64,000 nt of DNA from Fimbriimonadia bacterium (GTDB taxonomy: Bacteria > Armatimonadota > Fimbriimonadia > Fimbriimonadales > Fimbriimonadaceae), in contig JAUIKO010000001.1 in NCBI GenBank assembly GCA_030430755.1, positions 1 through 64,000 on the forward strand. Direction: 5' to 3'. Shown here in pieces: positions 1-8,325 of this stretch. The position numbers and the translations under genes were made by a program. Below the pieces are notes generated by a model. That model saw only the letters and a program-made list of their open reading frames with translations. It was not told the DNA's origin and made no database searches. Each line of letters starts with the position of its first letter. Position 1 is the first letter of the stretch.

Positions 1-2
1 GT

Positions 3-455
3 ATTCAAGAGCAAAATTATTTACCTTCTCGTTATATTGATGAGATTGAGATTTATATGTATTCTTTAATGAATGCTCCAAGTAATATTTCAGATGGTGG
101 TTTACGTGATTGGCTTTTATTTTTTCTCGAAGCTCCTCACATGACTGAATCTGATGTTCGAGAACAGATTCATGATGAAGGTGTTTTAGCAGCTTTTGAC
201 TTGGTGAAGAAAAGTAGTTTGCCTTCATCAGTGGATCATTTTTATCAAAAGGAATTGCAGATGTATAAAAATTTAGATGAGAATTTTGTGGAAGAGCGAA
301 AAAAAGGTAGAAAGGAAGGAGAAAAAGAAGGCAGGAAGGAAGAAAAGTTTGAAATCGCAAAGGAAATGTTGTCTTTGGGCATAGAGAAAAAACTGATTCT
401 CAAGTCTACTGGTCTTTCTGAAGAAGAGTTAGATTCTCTGTCAAAAACAGATTGA
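3..455 (+). CDS. Rpn-family recombination-promoting nuclease/putative transposase, C-terminal part (5' end outside window)
   Basis: The frame is open from base 3, so the gene starts upstream of the window; the ATG at 57 is internal. What remains is the C-terminal part. It has a helical segment, then a very charged run rich in KKGRKEGEKEG (around residues 98-116 of the visible part), then a short helix-turn-helix-like end (EMLSLGIEKKLILKSTGLSEEELDSL). This tail is characteristic of the Rpn/PD-(D/E)XK transposase-like family, whose N-terminal nuclease core would lie outside the window. A related decayed tail follows at 493-666, so Rpn copies have been duplicated or exchanged here. Family assignment rests on the tail only. 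Whether the gene is intact cannot be seen. Confidence 0.7.
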   Translation: MQEQNYLPSRYIDEIEIYMYSLMNAPSNISDGGLRDWLLFFLEAPHMTESDVREQIHDEGVLAAFDLVKKSSLPSSVDHFYQKELQMYKNLDENFVEERKKGRKEGEKEGRKEEKFEIAKEMLSLGIEKKLILKSTGLSEEELDSLSKTD

Positions 456-492
456 TCCTGTTAGTACCAGTATGCATTTGATTGAATCGTGA

Positions 493-666
493 TGTAATAG
501 GGAAGAAGGAAGAAAAGAAGGTGTTGATATTCTCATCAAAATGCGTGTTAAAGCAGCTTTGCTAAATGTTGCAAAAGAAATGGTATCCATTGGAAAAAAG
601 ATTGAAGAAATAGAGCAGGTTACTAAGCTTCCGAAGGAAGATGTTCAGAAAATAATGAATCCTTAA
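493..666 (+). pseudogene. Remnant of a second Rpn-family C-terminal tail
   Basis: From 493 a frame without a start codon reads EEGRKEGVDILIKM, then a helix, then EMVSIGKKIEEIEQVTKLP, ending at TAA 664-666. It has the same architecture as the tail of the preceding gene: a KEG-rich linker followed by an E-M-[LV]-S-[LI]-G motif and a final short helix. A stop lies directly upstream (490-492) and no nuclease domain is present, so this is a decayed fragment of a paralogue, probably left by recombination between tandem copies. Confidence 0.65.
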
Positions 667-799
667 ATTCATATATTAAAAACTTATTTTAATTAACAGA
701 TTGTGATTATTTGTTGATATAATACAATTTAAAGAGAATTGTTGCATATATTAGGTATTCTCGTACTAGTAATATTACGATATTCTTGGATGGAAAATC

Positions 800-2704
800 A
801 TGACAACAGAAAAGCACGTTGCAGTAGTGGGTGGTGGTCTAGCGGGTTTAATGACTGCTATGAAATTAGCTGAAGCAGGAATAAAAGTATCTGTCTTTAG
901 TTTAGTCCCTGTTAAGAGAAGTCACAGTGTATGTGCCCAAGGTGGTATAAATGGTGCTGTGAATTTGCGTGGTGAAGGTGATTCTCCTTACTTGCACTTT
1001 GAAGATACCATTACTGGTGGTGATTTTTTAAATCATCAACCTCCTGTAATGAGAATGGCAGAACGTGCTCCATCGATTATATATTTACTTGATAGGATGG
1101 GAGTTCCTTTTAATCGTACTCCAGAAGGTTATCTTAGTTTTAGAAGATTTGGTGGAACATTGAAGCATAGAACCGCATATGCTGGAGCAACCACAGGTCA
1201 GCAGTTACTTTATGCTTTAGATGAGCAAGTAAGAAGATATGAAGCTGATGGCAAAGTATTGAAGTATGAAGGTTGGGAATTTACAGGCATTATAAAAGAT
1301 TCAGAAGGAAATTGTAGAGGTCTTACAGCGCAGGATTTAACTACTATGGAAATTCATTCGTTCCCTTTTGATAGTGTCGTAATGTGTACAGGTGGAAATG
1401 GTGTTGTTTTTGGTAAATCGACAAACTCTATTATTAACACTGGTGGTGCTGTCAGTATCTGCTACCAGCAAGGTGCAACCTATGGAAATCCTGAAATGAT
1501 TCAAATCCATCCAACTGCGATTCCAGGGGAAGATAAGTGCAGATTAATGAGTGAATCTGTGCGTGGTGAAGGTGGTAGAGTCTGGGTACCTAGAGATCCT
1601 AAAGATACCCGGTACCATACGGATATACCAGAAAGTGAGAGATGGTACTTCTGTGAAGAGTTAGATCCAGTTTATGGAAACCTTTTGTCTCGTGATATCG
1701 TTTCATTTGCTATATATTGCGTGTGTAGAATTGGAAGAGGTGTGCAGGGTAAACAGCAAGTGTATTTAGATATTAGTCATCTTCATCGAGAGAAGGGAAT
1801 GTCTCGCGAATTGATCAATGACAAACTAGAAGGTGTTTTAGAAATTTATGAAAAGTTTATGAGAGAAGATCCAATCGATAACCCTATGAGAATCTATCCA
1901 GGGGTTCATTATTCTATGGGAGGATTGTGGGTCGATTATGAACGCGGTAAAGAAACAACCCTAGATGAATCTAGTCATCGAAATCAAATGACAAATATTC
2001 CAGGACTGTTCGCTGCGGGTGAGTGTGATTTTCAGTATCATGGAGCAAATCGGTTAGGAGCAAATGCTCTTTTGACTTGTTTGACAGGTGGAGAGTTAGC
2101 AGCTCTTGGTGTTCTAGCATATCTAAAAAATATGTCACAAAGTGCGGAAAGTTTAGATGCTAAGACTCTACAGGATGCAAAGAAAGAAAGAGATGAAGAA
2201 TATCAGTATTTTTCTACTTCTAAAGGATCTGAAAATCCTTACCGTTTGCATCAAGAGTTAAGTGATGTGATGTGGAATAATTGCGGTATCTGGAGAACTC
2301 AGAAAGATTTAGGTTCTGCAAAAGAAAAATTGAAAGATCTTTCAGAGAGAGTTTATCAATGTAATTTAATTGATAGTTCTGATTGGGCAAATCAGGCTGT
2401 TCCTTTTACTCGTGCTTTAAAAAATATGATTGAAATGTCTAAAGCTATTGTGGAGGGAGCATTAATTAGAAATGAATCAAGAGGAGCTCATTTTAAAATG
2501 GATACTCCTAATAGAGATGATGAGAAATGGCTGAAAACATCTCTGGCAACTTGGAAAAAAGAAGGACCAGAATTTAAATTCGAAGATGTAGATTGCTGCT
2601 ATCTTGCACCAAGAGCAAGAAAATACAGAATAAATCAGAATAAAATCGTTGAAGAAATTATGGGTAAAGATTATTTAGCTAGCATCTCTTCGGGTGATAA
2701 ATAA
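800..2704 (+). CDS. sdhA: Succinate dehydrogenase/fumarate reductase flavoprotein subunit
   Basis: This is the FAD-binding catalytic subunit of complex II, oxidising succinate to fumarate (or the reverse) at the membrane. It is 634 residues, a normal length. The N-terminus carries the dinucleotide fold VVGGGLAGLMTA (about 9-20). RSHSVCAQGGING (about 40-52) is the region with the His that usually binds FAD covalently. HPTAIPG (about 237-243), SESVRGEGGRVW and HRLGANALL-like GANRLGANALL near 418 are active-site and substrate-binding segments. The long form resembles SdhA of B-type complexes (SdhABC). No iron-sulfur (sdhB) or cytochrome b (sdhC) gene is next to it, so the operon is split. The start ATG has only a weak GGATGG upstream. 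Confidence 0.93.
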   Translation: MTTEKHVAVVGGGLAGLMTAMKLAEAGIKVSVFSLVPVKRSHSVCAQGGINGAVNLRGEGDSPYLHFEDTITGGDFLNHQPPVMRMAERAPSIIYLLDRMGVPFNRTPEGYLSFRRFGGTLKHRTAYAGATTGQQLLYALDEQVRRYEADGKVLKYEGWEFTGIIKDSEGNCRGLTAQDLTTMEIHSFPFDSVVMCTGGNGVVFGKSTNSIINTGGAVSICYQQGATYGNPEMIQIHPTAIPGEDKCRLMSESVRGEGGRVWVPRDPKDTRYHTDIPESERWYFCEELDPVYGNLLSRDIVSFAIYCVCRIGRGVQGKQQVYLDISHLHREKGMSRELINDKLEGVLEIYEKFMREDPIDNPMRIYPGVHYSMGGLWVDYERGKETTLDESSHRNQMTNIPGLFAAGECDFQYHGANRLGANALLTCLTGGELAALGVLAYLKNMSQSAESLDAKTLQDAKKERDEEYQYFSTSKGSENPYRLHQELSDVMWNNCGIWRTQKDLGSAKEKLKDLSERVYQCNLIDSSDWANQAVPFTRALKNMIEMSKAIVEGALIRNESRGAHFKMDTPNRDDEKWLKTSLATWKKEGPEFKFEDVDCCYLAPRARKYRINQNKIVEEIMGKDYLASISSGDK

Positions 2705-2807
2705 TGTTCAGCTTGGTTATTTCTATCTGTTATCAGAAATGAGTAATGTTTTGGTTATCATCGTGCAGATGAGAAATAATCAATATTAAGAGAATTTTAA
2801 TTAGAGA

Positions 2808-3401
2808 TTATGCTTTTTGTTCTGATTGTTCAAGCAGTAAATTCCAGCGTTTAGAATCAACTCTAGAAATACTTGTTATCATGGCTCCAATCTGGAGCCT
2901 ATCATCCACGCCTGAGGGTTCTGAATGTTTTACAACCGCATCAAATTCAACTAGTCCGTTTTTAATAGTAAATTTACCTTGAATTTCAGTGTCGACTTCA
3001 AAAGATTTATTTGATAAAAAACATAAACCACCTGCAGAAATATTTTCTAATTCTACTTCGTGTGTTTCATCAGCATGTGAAACCTTACCATACATTTTTT
3101 TAACCTTAATTCTGTATGGTTCATCCGATTCTTCATCTCGAATCCCGCCCATGATATAAAAGGTTAAGTTATTTTCTATAATGCCATCTAGACCAGCTGT
3201 GAAAAATAGTTTTTTCTTATTGCCAACTGCTTCAAAAGTATAAAGCTCGGATGGAGTGACTTCCTCAACTTTGTTTTTATCAATGTTTACGGTTAGATTA
3301 TGGGTATTGAATTTCTCAACCCAACCATGAAATTCTGTGTCATCATTTGCTCTTTTAAATTTTATACGCGTATTTACAAATTCGAATTCATGGATTGCCA
3401 T
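2808..3401 (-). CDS. PilZ-domain protein (YcgR-like c-di-GMP receptor)
   Basis: A 197-residue soluble protein with two parts. An N-terminal beta-rich domain (about 1-95) resembles the YcgR-N type. A C-terminal PilZ-like barrel (about 97-195) contains ENISAGGLCFLS, matching the PilZ [DN]xSxxG motif. The upstream RxxxR arginines are poorly kept (YRIKVKK), so c-di-GMP binding is not assured. YcgR proteins slow the flagellar motor, and this genome has flagellar genes in the window (flagellin, FliL, FlgM-like). A TATAAT lies 4 nt before the start codon, with no Shine-Dalgarno sequence. Confidence 0.72.
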   Translation of the reverse strand: MAIHEFEFVNTRIKFKRANDDTEFHGWVEKFNTHNLTVNIDKNKVEEVTPSELYTFEAVGNKKKLFFTAGLDGIIENNLTFYIMGGIRDEESDEPYRIKVKKMYGKVSHADETHEVELENISAGGLCFLSNKSFEVDTEIQGKFTIKNGLVEFDAVVKHSEPSGVDDRLQIGAMITSISRVDSKRWNLLLEQSEQKA

Positions 3402-3405
3402 GTTT

Positions 3406-3411
3406 ATTATA
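3406..3411 (-). promoter_or_regulatory. -10 box directly before PilZ gene (possible leaderless start)
   Basis: On the minus strand TATAAT is followed by four bases and the ATG at 3401. A -10 hexamer this close would place the transcription start at or next to the start codon. No Shine-Dalgarno sequence is present and no clear -35 box is seen. Confidence 0.5.
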
Positions 3412-3582
3412 TTCCATGATCCATATGTTTTTTAAAATAAAAATCATAAATGTTGATAATATGGGGTTAAACATAAAATATTACAGTGTAAATAATAAAT
3501 ATTTAGAAAACAAGATAATATACCGAGCTAATTTATGTTTTTTTTTATAAATACTGGATAAACTATAAATAATTGTTGCTTT

Positions 3583-4827
3583 ATGAAGTTCATTGCTAAT
3601 ATCAAATCTGTTGCTGCAAATAGAAATTTAGTAGCATTACTGACGACAGCCTTTTTCTCGTTGTCAGGAATGACAGTGCAACGGATGGCGGTTGCATGGA
3701 CAATATATGATAAAACAAATGACATCAAAAATTTATCGATGTCATTTTTCTTTATGTATCTACCGGAAATGATTGTAGGACCTTTTATAGGTGTTTACAT
3801 GGAAAGAGCAAATCGAAAAAAAATTGCTTGCAAAATACAGATTTATCAGGCAATAGTAAATTTTTTGTTTTTAATTAGTGTTTCTTTCTTTGACATGAAT
3901 GTGGACAACATCTATTATGTTTTTTATCCAATCCTTTTTATTCATGGCATCTTGAATTCAGCTTTTGTTCCAACAAAGAACACACTTGTAACAATATGTG
4001 CTGAAAAAGAACTATTAGCATCTGCATTATCGATGCACTCTATGATGAACAACCTGTCTAGATTAGCAGGTCCTGCACTGGCAGTCTTAATACATAATTA
4101 CTTTGGACTGGAAGGTTGTATTGCTTTTAATACTTGTTGCCATTTACTCGTTGCAACAGGGATTTATTCTGTTAAAATTATTAGACATGTTACTCCAAAA
4201 ACGGGAGCGACATTCTTAGGTATGTGGAAAGAGGTTTTTGTCTACTATAAGATTCAAAAATCCTTGGTTATGCTTTTGTTGAGTTCCTATGTACTTGGTA
4301 TGGTTGTAAATGCGCACAATTCCTTTATTCCAGTAATTGCAAAGGAAATTCTTAAGGGAAATTTTGATGTGTCTGGAACTCTTCATCAAGTATTTGCTGT
4401 AGGTGGTATTTTAGCAGGGGTTACTATGATTGCTTTTAGTAGCTATAAAAAGTTTCCAGAATATATTGCTCTTGCTATGTTTGTGGCAGGGGGCGCTATT
4501 TTAGGTATCGGTGTAGAAGCAAATCTAGCTATTATCATTCCCCTGATATTTATGATGTCTTTCTCATTTACTCTATTAAAAAATATGAACAGAGTTACCC
4601 AGCTTCAAGCAGCTCCTGATGAATTAAAAGCACGTATTGTTACGCTGGAATGGTTGTTGACTTCTAGTTTTACTGGCCCAAGTAATTTAATAGTTGGTGC
4701 AATCATAGCTTATTTCGGTGCAGTGTATAGTTTTCTTGTATTAGGTTTAACAATAGTGGGCATGAGTATTTTTATTCGTTCTTGTTATATAATGAATGAG
4801 AAAAACAACTCAAAATTTTTGGTATAG
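3583..4827 (+). CDS. MFS transporter, EntS/multidrug-exporter type
   Basis: A 414-residue integral membrane protein with about 12 hydrophobic segments. The loop between helices 2 and 3 reads VYMERANRKK, a form of the MFS motif GxxxDRxxRK. The overall pattern (an N-terminal NRNLVALLTTAFFSLSGMTVQRMAVAWTIYD-like opening without signal peptide) is that of the EntS/lysophospholipid-transporter branch. Substrate is unknown. A second member of the same branch lies at 53644-54981, with ADRVDRRK in the matching loop. There is no Shine-Dalgarno sequence. The gene stands alone before the NlpC/P60 gene. Confidence 0.8.
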   Translation: MKFIANIKSVAANRNLVALLTTAFFSLSGMTVQRMAVAWTIYDKTNDIKNLSMSFFFMYLPEMIVGPFIGVYMERANRKKIACKIQIYQAIVNFLFLISVSFFDMNVDNIYYVFYPILFIHGILNSAFVPTKNTLVTICAEKELLASALSMHSMMNNLSRLAGPALAVLIHNYFGLEGCIAFNTCCHLLVATGIYSVKIIRHVTPKTGATFLGMWKEVFVYYKIQKSLVMLLLSSYVLGMVVNAHNSFIPVIAKEILKGNFDVSGTLHQVFAVGGILAGVTMIAFSSYKKFPEYIALAMFVAGGAILGIGVEANLAIIIPLIFMMSFSFTLLKNMNRVTQLQAAPDELKARIVTLEWLLTSSFTGPSNLIVGAIIAYFGAVYSFLVLGLTIVGMSIFIRSCYIMNEKNNSKFLV

Positions 4828-4886
4828 TAATTATTACAGGTATATTTACCAATATTATGATATAGGGCTAAGTATGTAGTTTCTAT

Positions 4887-4893
4887 AAGGAGG
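4887..4893 (+). promoter_or_regulatory. Strong ribosome binding site fixing a GTG start
   Basis: AAGGAGG lies 7 nt before GTG 4901. It is the best Shine-Dalgarno sequence in the window and decides the GTG start of the NlpC/P60 gene. Confidence 0.85.
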
Positions 4894-4900
4894 TTTATAA

Positions 4901-5617
4901 GTGTTTACATGTCGCAATTTTAAATTGTTTCCTTTGATAGCCTTTTTGGTAATATTTATGCCATTTTATCAGTTGGCTAATATACAAAAAACTCCTATTT
5001 CTCCTTTAGGCCAACTGGGTAGAACACTTGAGAAGAGTAATATTTATGCTTCTGCTACGACAAAAGGAAAAAAACTCTACACTACAAAGAAGTATCAGTA
5101 TCTTATTTTAAAAAATTGTAAAAAAAAGAATTGGCAAGGAGTTTTATTAAATAATGGACGCATAGGTTATATGGAAGAGAAAAAAGTTGCAAAGCTCCCA
5201 TACCAAGTCCGTCAGAAAATGGTTGATCCTCGTAAAACTATCCATACTTCTCGATCATCTCTTGCAAATTATTCACTGAGTTATATTGGAGTTCCATACA
5301 AATTTGGCGGTAGTTGTTTTGAAAACGGTATCGATTGTTCAAGTTTTGTTCAGAAGCTCTATGGAAAAATAGGGATGACTCTGCCAAGAACTGCTGCAGA
5401 ACAAGCTCTTGTTGGTACTCCCATTAACAGATTAGAGCATTTAAAACCAGGTGATAGACTCTATTTCTGGGAGAAAAGAAGGAATAAAATCGGACATACA
5501 GGTATTTATATTGGAAATGGTTGTTTTGTTCACAGCAGTAGTGGCCGCAAAGGTGTTGCTACAGATCGTCTAGATTTACCGGCATGGAAAAATACTTTAG
5601 TAGCTGCAAGAAGATAG
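4901..5617 (+). CDS. SH3-NlpC/P60 peptidoglycan endopeptidase, exported
   Basis: Predicted cell-wall hydrolase that cuts stem-peptide bonds of peptidoglycan. It starts at GTG after a perfect AAGGAGG. Residues 8-27 form a hydrophobic signal or anchor (LFPLIAFLVIFMPFYQLA). A bacterial SH3-like region (about 45-97) follows, then the NlpC/P60 catalytic domain (about 120-238). The catalytic Cys is in GIDCSSF (C146) and the histidines are in IGHTGIYIG (H199) and CFVHSSS (H211), so the triad looks intact. Length (238) is normal for a two-domain NlpC/P60 protein. It fits with PBP1A and SepF in the window as part of wall synthesis and turnover. Confidence 0.9.
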   Translation: MFTCRNFKLFPLIAFLVIFMPFYQLANIQKTPISPLGQLGRTLEKSNIYASATTKGKKLYTTKKYQYLILKNCKKKNWQGVLLNNGRIGYMEEKKVAKLPYQVRQKMVDPRKTIHTSRSSLANYSLSYIGVPYKFGGSCFENGIDCSSFVQKLYGKIGMTLPRTAAEQALVGTPINRLEHLKPGDRLYFWEKRRNKIGHTGIYIGNGCFVHSSSGRKGVATDRLDLPAWKNTLVAARR

Positions 5618-5693
5618 TATAAAGGTAAATGTATTTTATTTGATTGAATGATTTAAATTTATCAATAGAGGCCTAACCCTTTTTAAACTTTGG

Positions 5694-5699
5694 TATCAT
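5694..5699 (+). promoter_or_regulatory. TATCAT -10-like box 6 nt before ATG 5706
   Basis: TATCAT is followed by six bases and ATG 5706, with no Shine-Dalgarno sequence. This is compatible with leaderless transcription. No convincing -35 box is seen. Confidence 0.4.
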
Positions 5700-5705
5700 G
5701 ATTAA

Positions 5706-6563
5706 ATGTTACGGAATAATGAATATTTATACACTCATCGTGTTATTCTTTTAGTTCTTGCTTTCATTTTATTTACTGCTTCAGAGGGAATAAATGATAG
5801 TCCCGATAGTAATTGTAAGAGAGAATTGGTAAATAGGTTTAATAAGAAAACAGAATCCAGCACTCATGTTTTCAGAAATTCTAGCCATCAGAATTCAGAA
5901 AGGGATTTCAATATCGATGAGCTAGATCTAGACTCTTTGGTAGATAGGAATGAATATGGTGATATAACTGCTATTTACGATTTAGATGGTTCTAAGATAG
6001 CTTCACTACCTAATATTAAATGCCGGAAACATATTGATTATTGTGGTCGAATGATCATGTTTCCCATAAGTTGTTTATTAACAGAATTATTCTATTTTAA
6101 ACGGTGCTTGTATGAAAATAAGCTCGATGATGCGTATGAACATTTGGAAATACTGCCAAATGGTAGAGTGTATAAGATCTATTATGATAAAGATAGAACA
6201 GATGAAATCTTTTTAGATAGTGATGATTTAAAAATAGTCAACAGAAATCTTGCAATGCTATGTCAAAGGATATGTGTTAAACATTGTCGTGGATATATTT
6301 TTGATAACGAATATTTAGCATTTATGTTACATCAAGCCAAAAAAGATCTAAGGCTTCCATCTAGGATGAACTTTCTATTTGATGGATGGGATAAAGAGTT
6401 TGAAAAAATATATTATGAACTTTCTTTGCCTAGATATCGAAATTCCTGGAAAAGGCATCTAAGATATTACGGAGATATTTTTGATTATTTATATATGAGT
6501 GATAAAGTACATGAGATGTCTCACGAGGATCTGAAACCTCCGGGTGTATGGACAATGGATTAA
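5706..6563 (+). CDS. Secreted protein of unknown function
   Basis: I do not recognise this 285-residue protein. The N-terminus (residues 13-28, VILLVLAFILFTASEG) is a signal peptide or anchor. The mature part is polar, rich in aromatic and charged residues, with several cysteines (for example CRKHIDYCGR around 100 and CQRICVKHC around 186) that could form disulfides. It lacks membrane segments after the signal. It stands alone between the NlpC/P60 and glycosyltransferase genes. It resembles the other exported unknowns of the window in style (signal, no Shine-Dalgarno, single gene) rather than in sequence. Confidence 0.65.
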   Translation: MLRNNEYLYTHRVILLVLAFILFTASEGINDSPDSNCKRELVNRFNKKTESSTHVFRNSSHQNSERDFNIDELDLDSLVDRNEYGDITAIYDLDGSKIASLPNIKCRKHIDYCGRMIMFPISCLLTELFYFKRCLYENKLDDAYEHLEILPNGRVYKIYYDKDRTDEIFLDSDDLKIVNRNLAMLCQRICVKHCRGYIFDNEYLAFMLHQAKKDLRLPSRMNFLFDGWDKEFEKIYYELSLPRYRNSWKRHLRYYGDIFDYLYMSDKVHEMSHEDLKPPGVWTMD

Positions 6564-6777
6564 TTTTTATCCCACATCTTTTTTGTGTATTTGATTGCAA
6601 ATGCACAATGGTGTCTTATGTTTTATATGTGCGCGTTTAATATAAGTATTTATGACTAAACTTGGTGAATGGTTGGTTTGTTTAGCATTTTTTGTATATA
6701 CTTAAAGTATTAGCTCCCTATAATTAATAAGGAGAAGAATTGAGATATAAAAAGAAGTATCTTTAGGTAAGAGTTTT

Positions 6778-8145
6778 ATGAGAATTATCATGTTATCTTG
6801 GGAGTACCCTCCTAAAATAGTAGGTGGAATTAGCCCTCATGTACATGAACTATCTGAAGAACTTTCAAATCTTGGGTTAGAAGTACATGTCGTTACTCAG
6901 TATGTAGAAAATGCACTATCGTATGAAGTAAGTGCTCATGGTGTTCATGTTCACAGAGTTCCTTTGGATAAAGATTCTACGAACTTTTTTGAAAAAATTA
7001 AAGAACTTAATAGATCTCAAGTTGAGAAAGTAAGAAGTTTAATTGAAGAATGGAGTGACGATAATGTTCCAACAATTCTTCATGCTCATGATTGGCTTTC
7101 ATTAGATTCTGCAAAAACCTTAAAACATCGGTATCGACTTCCTTTAGTTGCAACTATTCATGCTACTGAACATGGTAGAAATAATGGAATTCATAATCAT
7201 GTTCAATCAACTGTACATCAGCAAGAGTATGATCTCACTTTAGAAGCATGGAGAATTATTGTTTGTTCTTATTTCATGAAAGAAGAAATACAATCCCAGT
7301 TTAATACGCCTAGAGATAAAATTGATGTAATTTATAATGGAATAGATAAAAAGAGCTTTAGGTTAGCGCTAACTTCACCAGAAAAGCAAAAAATTCGAAG
7401 ATCATATGCAAAAGATCATGAAAAAATCGTTCTCTATGCTGGGCGATTTGTCCCAGAAAAAGGGATACATCTTCTTTTAAATGCTGCAGGAATTGTAACT
7501 GCAAAGTATCCAGAAACAAAGTTTATCATTGTAGGAAGTGGACATAGAGACCACTATGAGTCTTTTGTAGATTGGGTGGGTTTGCGAAAAAATATTCAAT
7601 TTACGGGATACAAAAATAGAGAAGAATTAAAAAAATTATATCATGTAGCAGATACCGCTACTTTTCCCTCTCTCTATGAACCTTTTGGTATTGTTGCTCT
7701 TGAAGCAATGGCTGCTAAGGTACCAGTTGTAGCAAGTGATGCTGGTGGTTTGAAAGAGATTGTTGAGCATAATGTAACTGGAACATCTTTTTATAAAGGA
7801 GATTACCAGAGCTTAGCTTGGGCTATACTTAGAACTTTTGATGAAAAAGAGGTTGCATCATCGTTATCAGACAATGCTTATGAAAGATTAGGTGTTGATT
7901 TCTGTTGGAGTAATCTAGCTTCACAAACTTACAAAGTATACGAGGTTGTTTGGAGAGAGTATTTATTGTCAGATTGGAAGCAGAGTAAATTTAGCGTCAG
8001 TAAGCAGACGGTTGATCATCCTGAAAATAAAGATATGAATCCTAAAGAAATTTTAAAAATATTATCTGCAGAGACATCAAGTTATAATGAAAACTCAATG
8101 GATTGTAATGAGCAGATAATTGGAAAGGATCGTAAGAATGCTTAG
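6778..8145 (+). CDS. GT4/GT5-type glycosyltransferase, glycogen-synthase-like
   Basis: Predicted cytosolic glycosyltransferase with two Rossmann domains (GT-B fold), 455 residues. The N-terminus LSWEYPPKIVGGISPHVHEL is typical of bacterial glycogen-synthase-like GT4 enzymes. LYAGRFVPEKGIHLLL marks the start of the nucleotide-sugar domain. LYEPFGIVALEAMA contains the E-x7-E donor-binding pair. The last 60 residues are a polar extension of no recognised domain. A GH57 (DUF1957) branching enzyme at 56076-57803 is its likely partner; the two families are often found together in alpha-glucan synthesis. The start ATG has AGGTAAGAG upstream. The exact donor (ADP- or UDP-glucose) cannot be told. Confidence 0.82.
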   Translation: MRIIMLSWEYPPKIVGGISPHVHELSEELSNLGLEVHVVTQYVENALSYEVSAHGVHVHRVPLDKDSTNFFEKIKELNRSQVEKVRSLIEEWSDDNVPTILHAHDWLSLDSAKTLKHRYRLPLVATIHATEHGRNNGIHNHVQSTVHQQEYDLTLEAWRIIVCSYFMKEEIQSQFNTPRDKIDVIYNGIDKKSFRLALTSPEKQKIRRSYAKDHEKIVLYAGRFVPEKGIHLLLNAAGIVTAKYPETKFIIVGSGHRDHYESFVDWVGLRKNIQFTGYKNREELKKLYHVADTATFPSLYEPFGIVALEAMAAKVPVVASDAGGLKEIVEHNVTGTSFYKGDYQSLAWAILRTFDEKEVASSLSDNAYERLGVDFCWSNLASQTYKVYEVVWREYLLSDWKQSKFSVSKQTVDHPENKDMNPKEILKILSAETSSYNENSMDCNEQIIGKDRKNA

Positions 8146-8325
8146 TGAATAAAGACATCCCAAATATTATTGAATGTTACTGAATTTATTGAAATTTTCA
8201 TCCAGACGATATAATTTCTTTCTCATAACAGGTTTATCTGTGCCTTTTAGTTATTGGTAAAGCTGACAAATCTATTCATAAGAGGCTAATCTTAAGTTAT
8301 AAGGTTGAGTTTAGGATAAATATTT

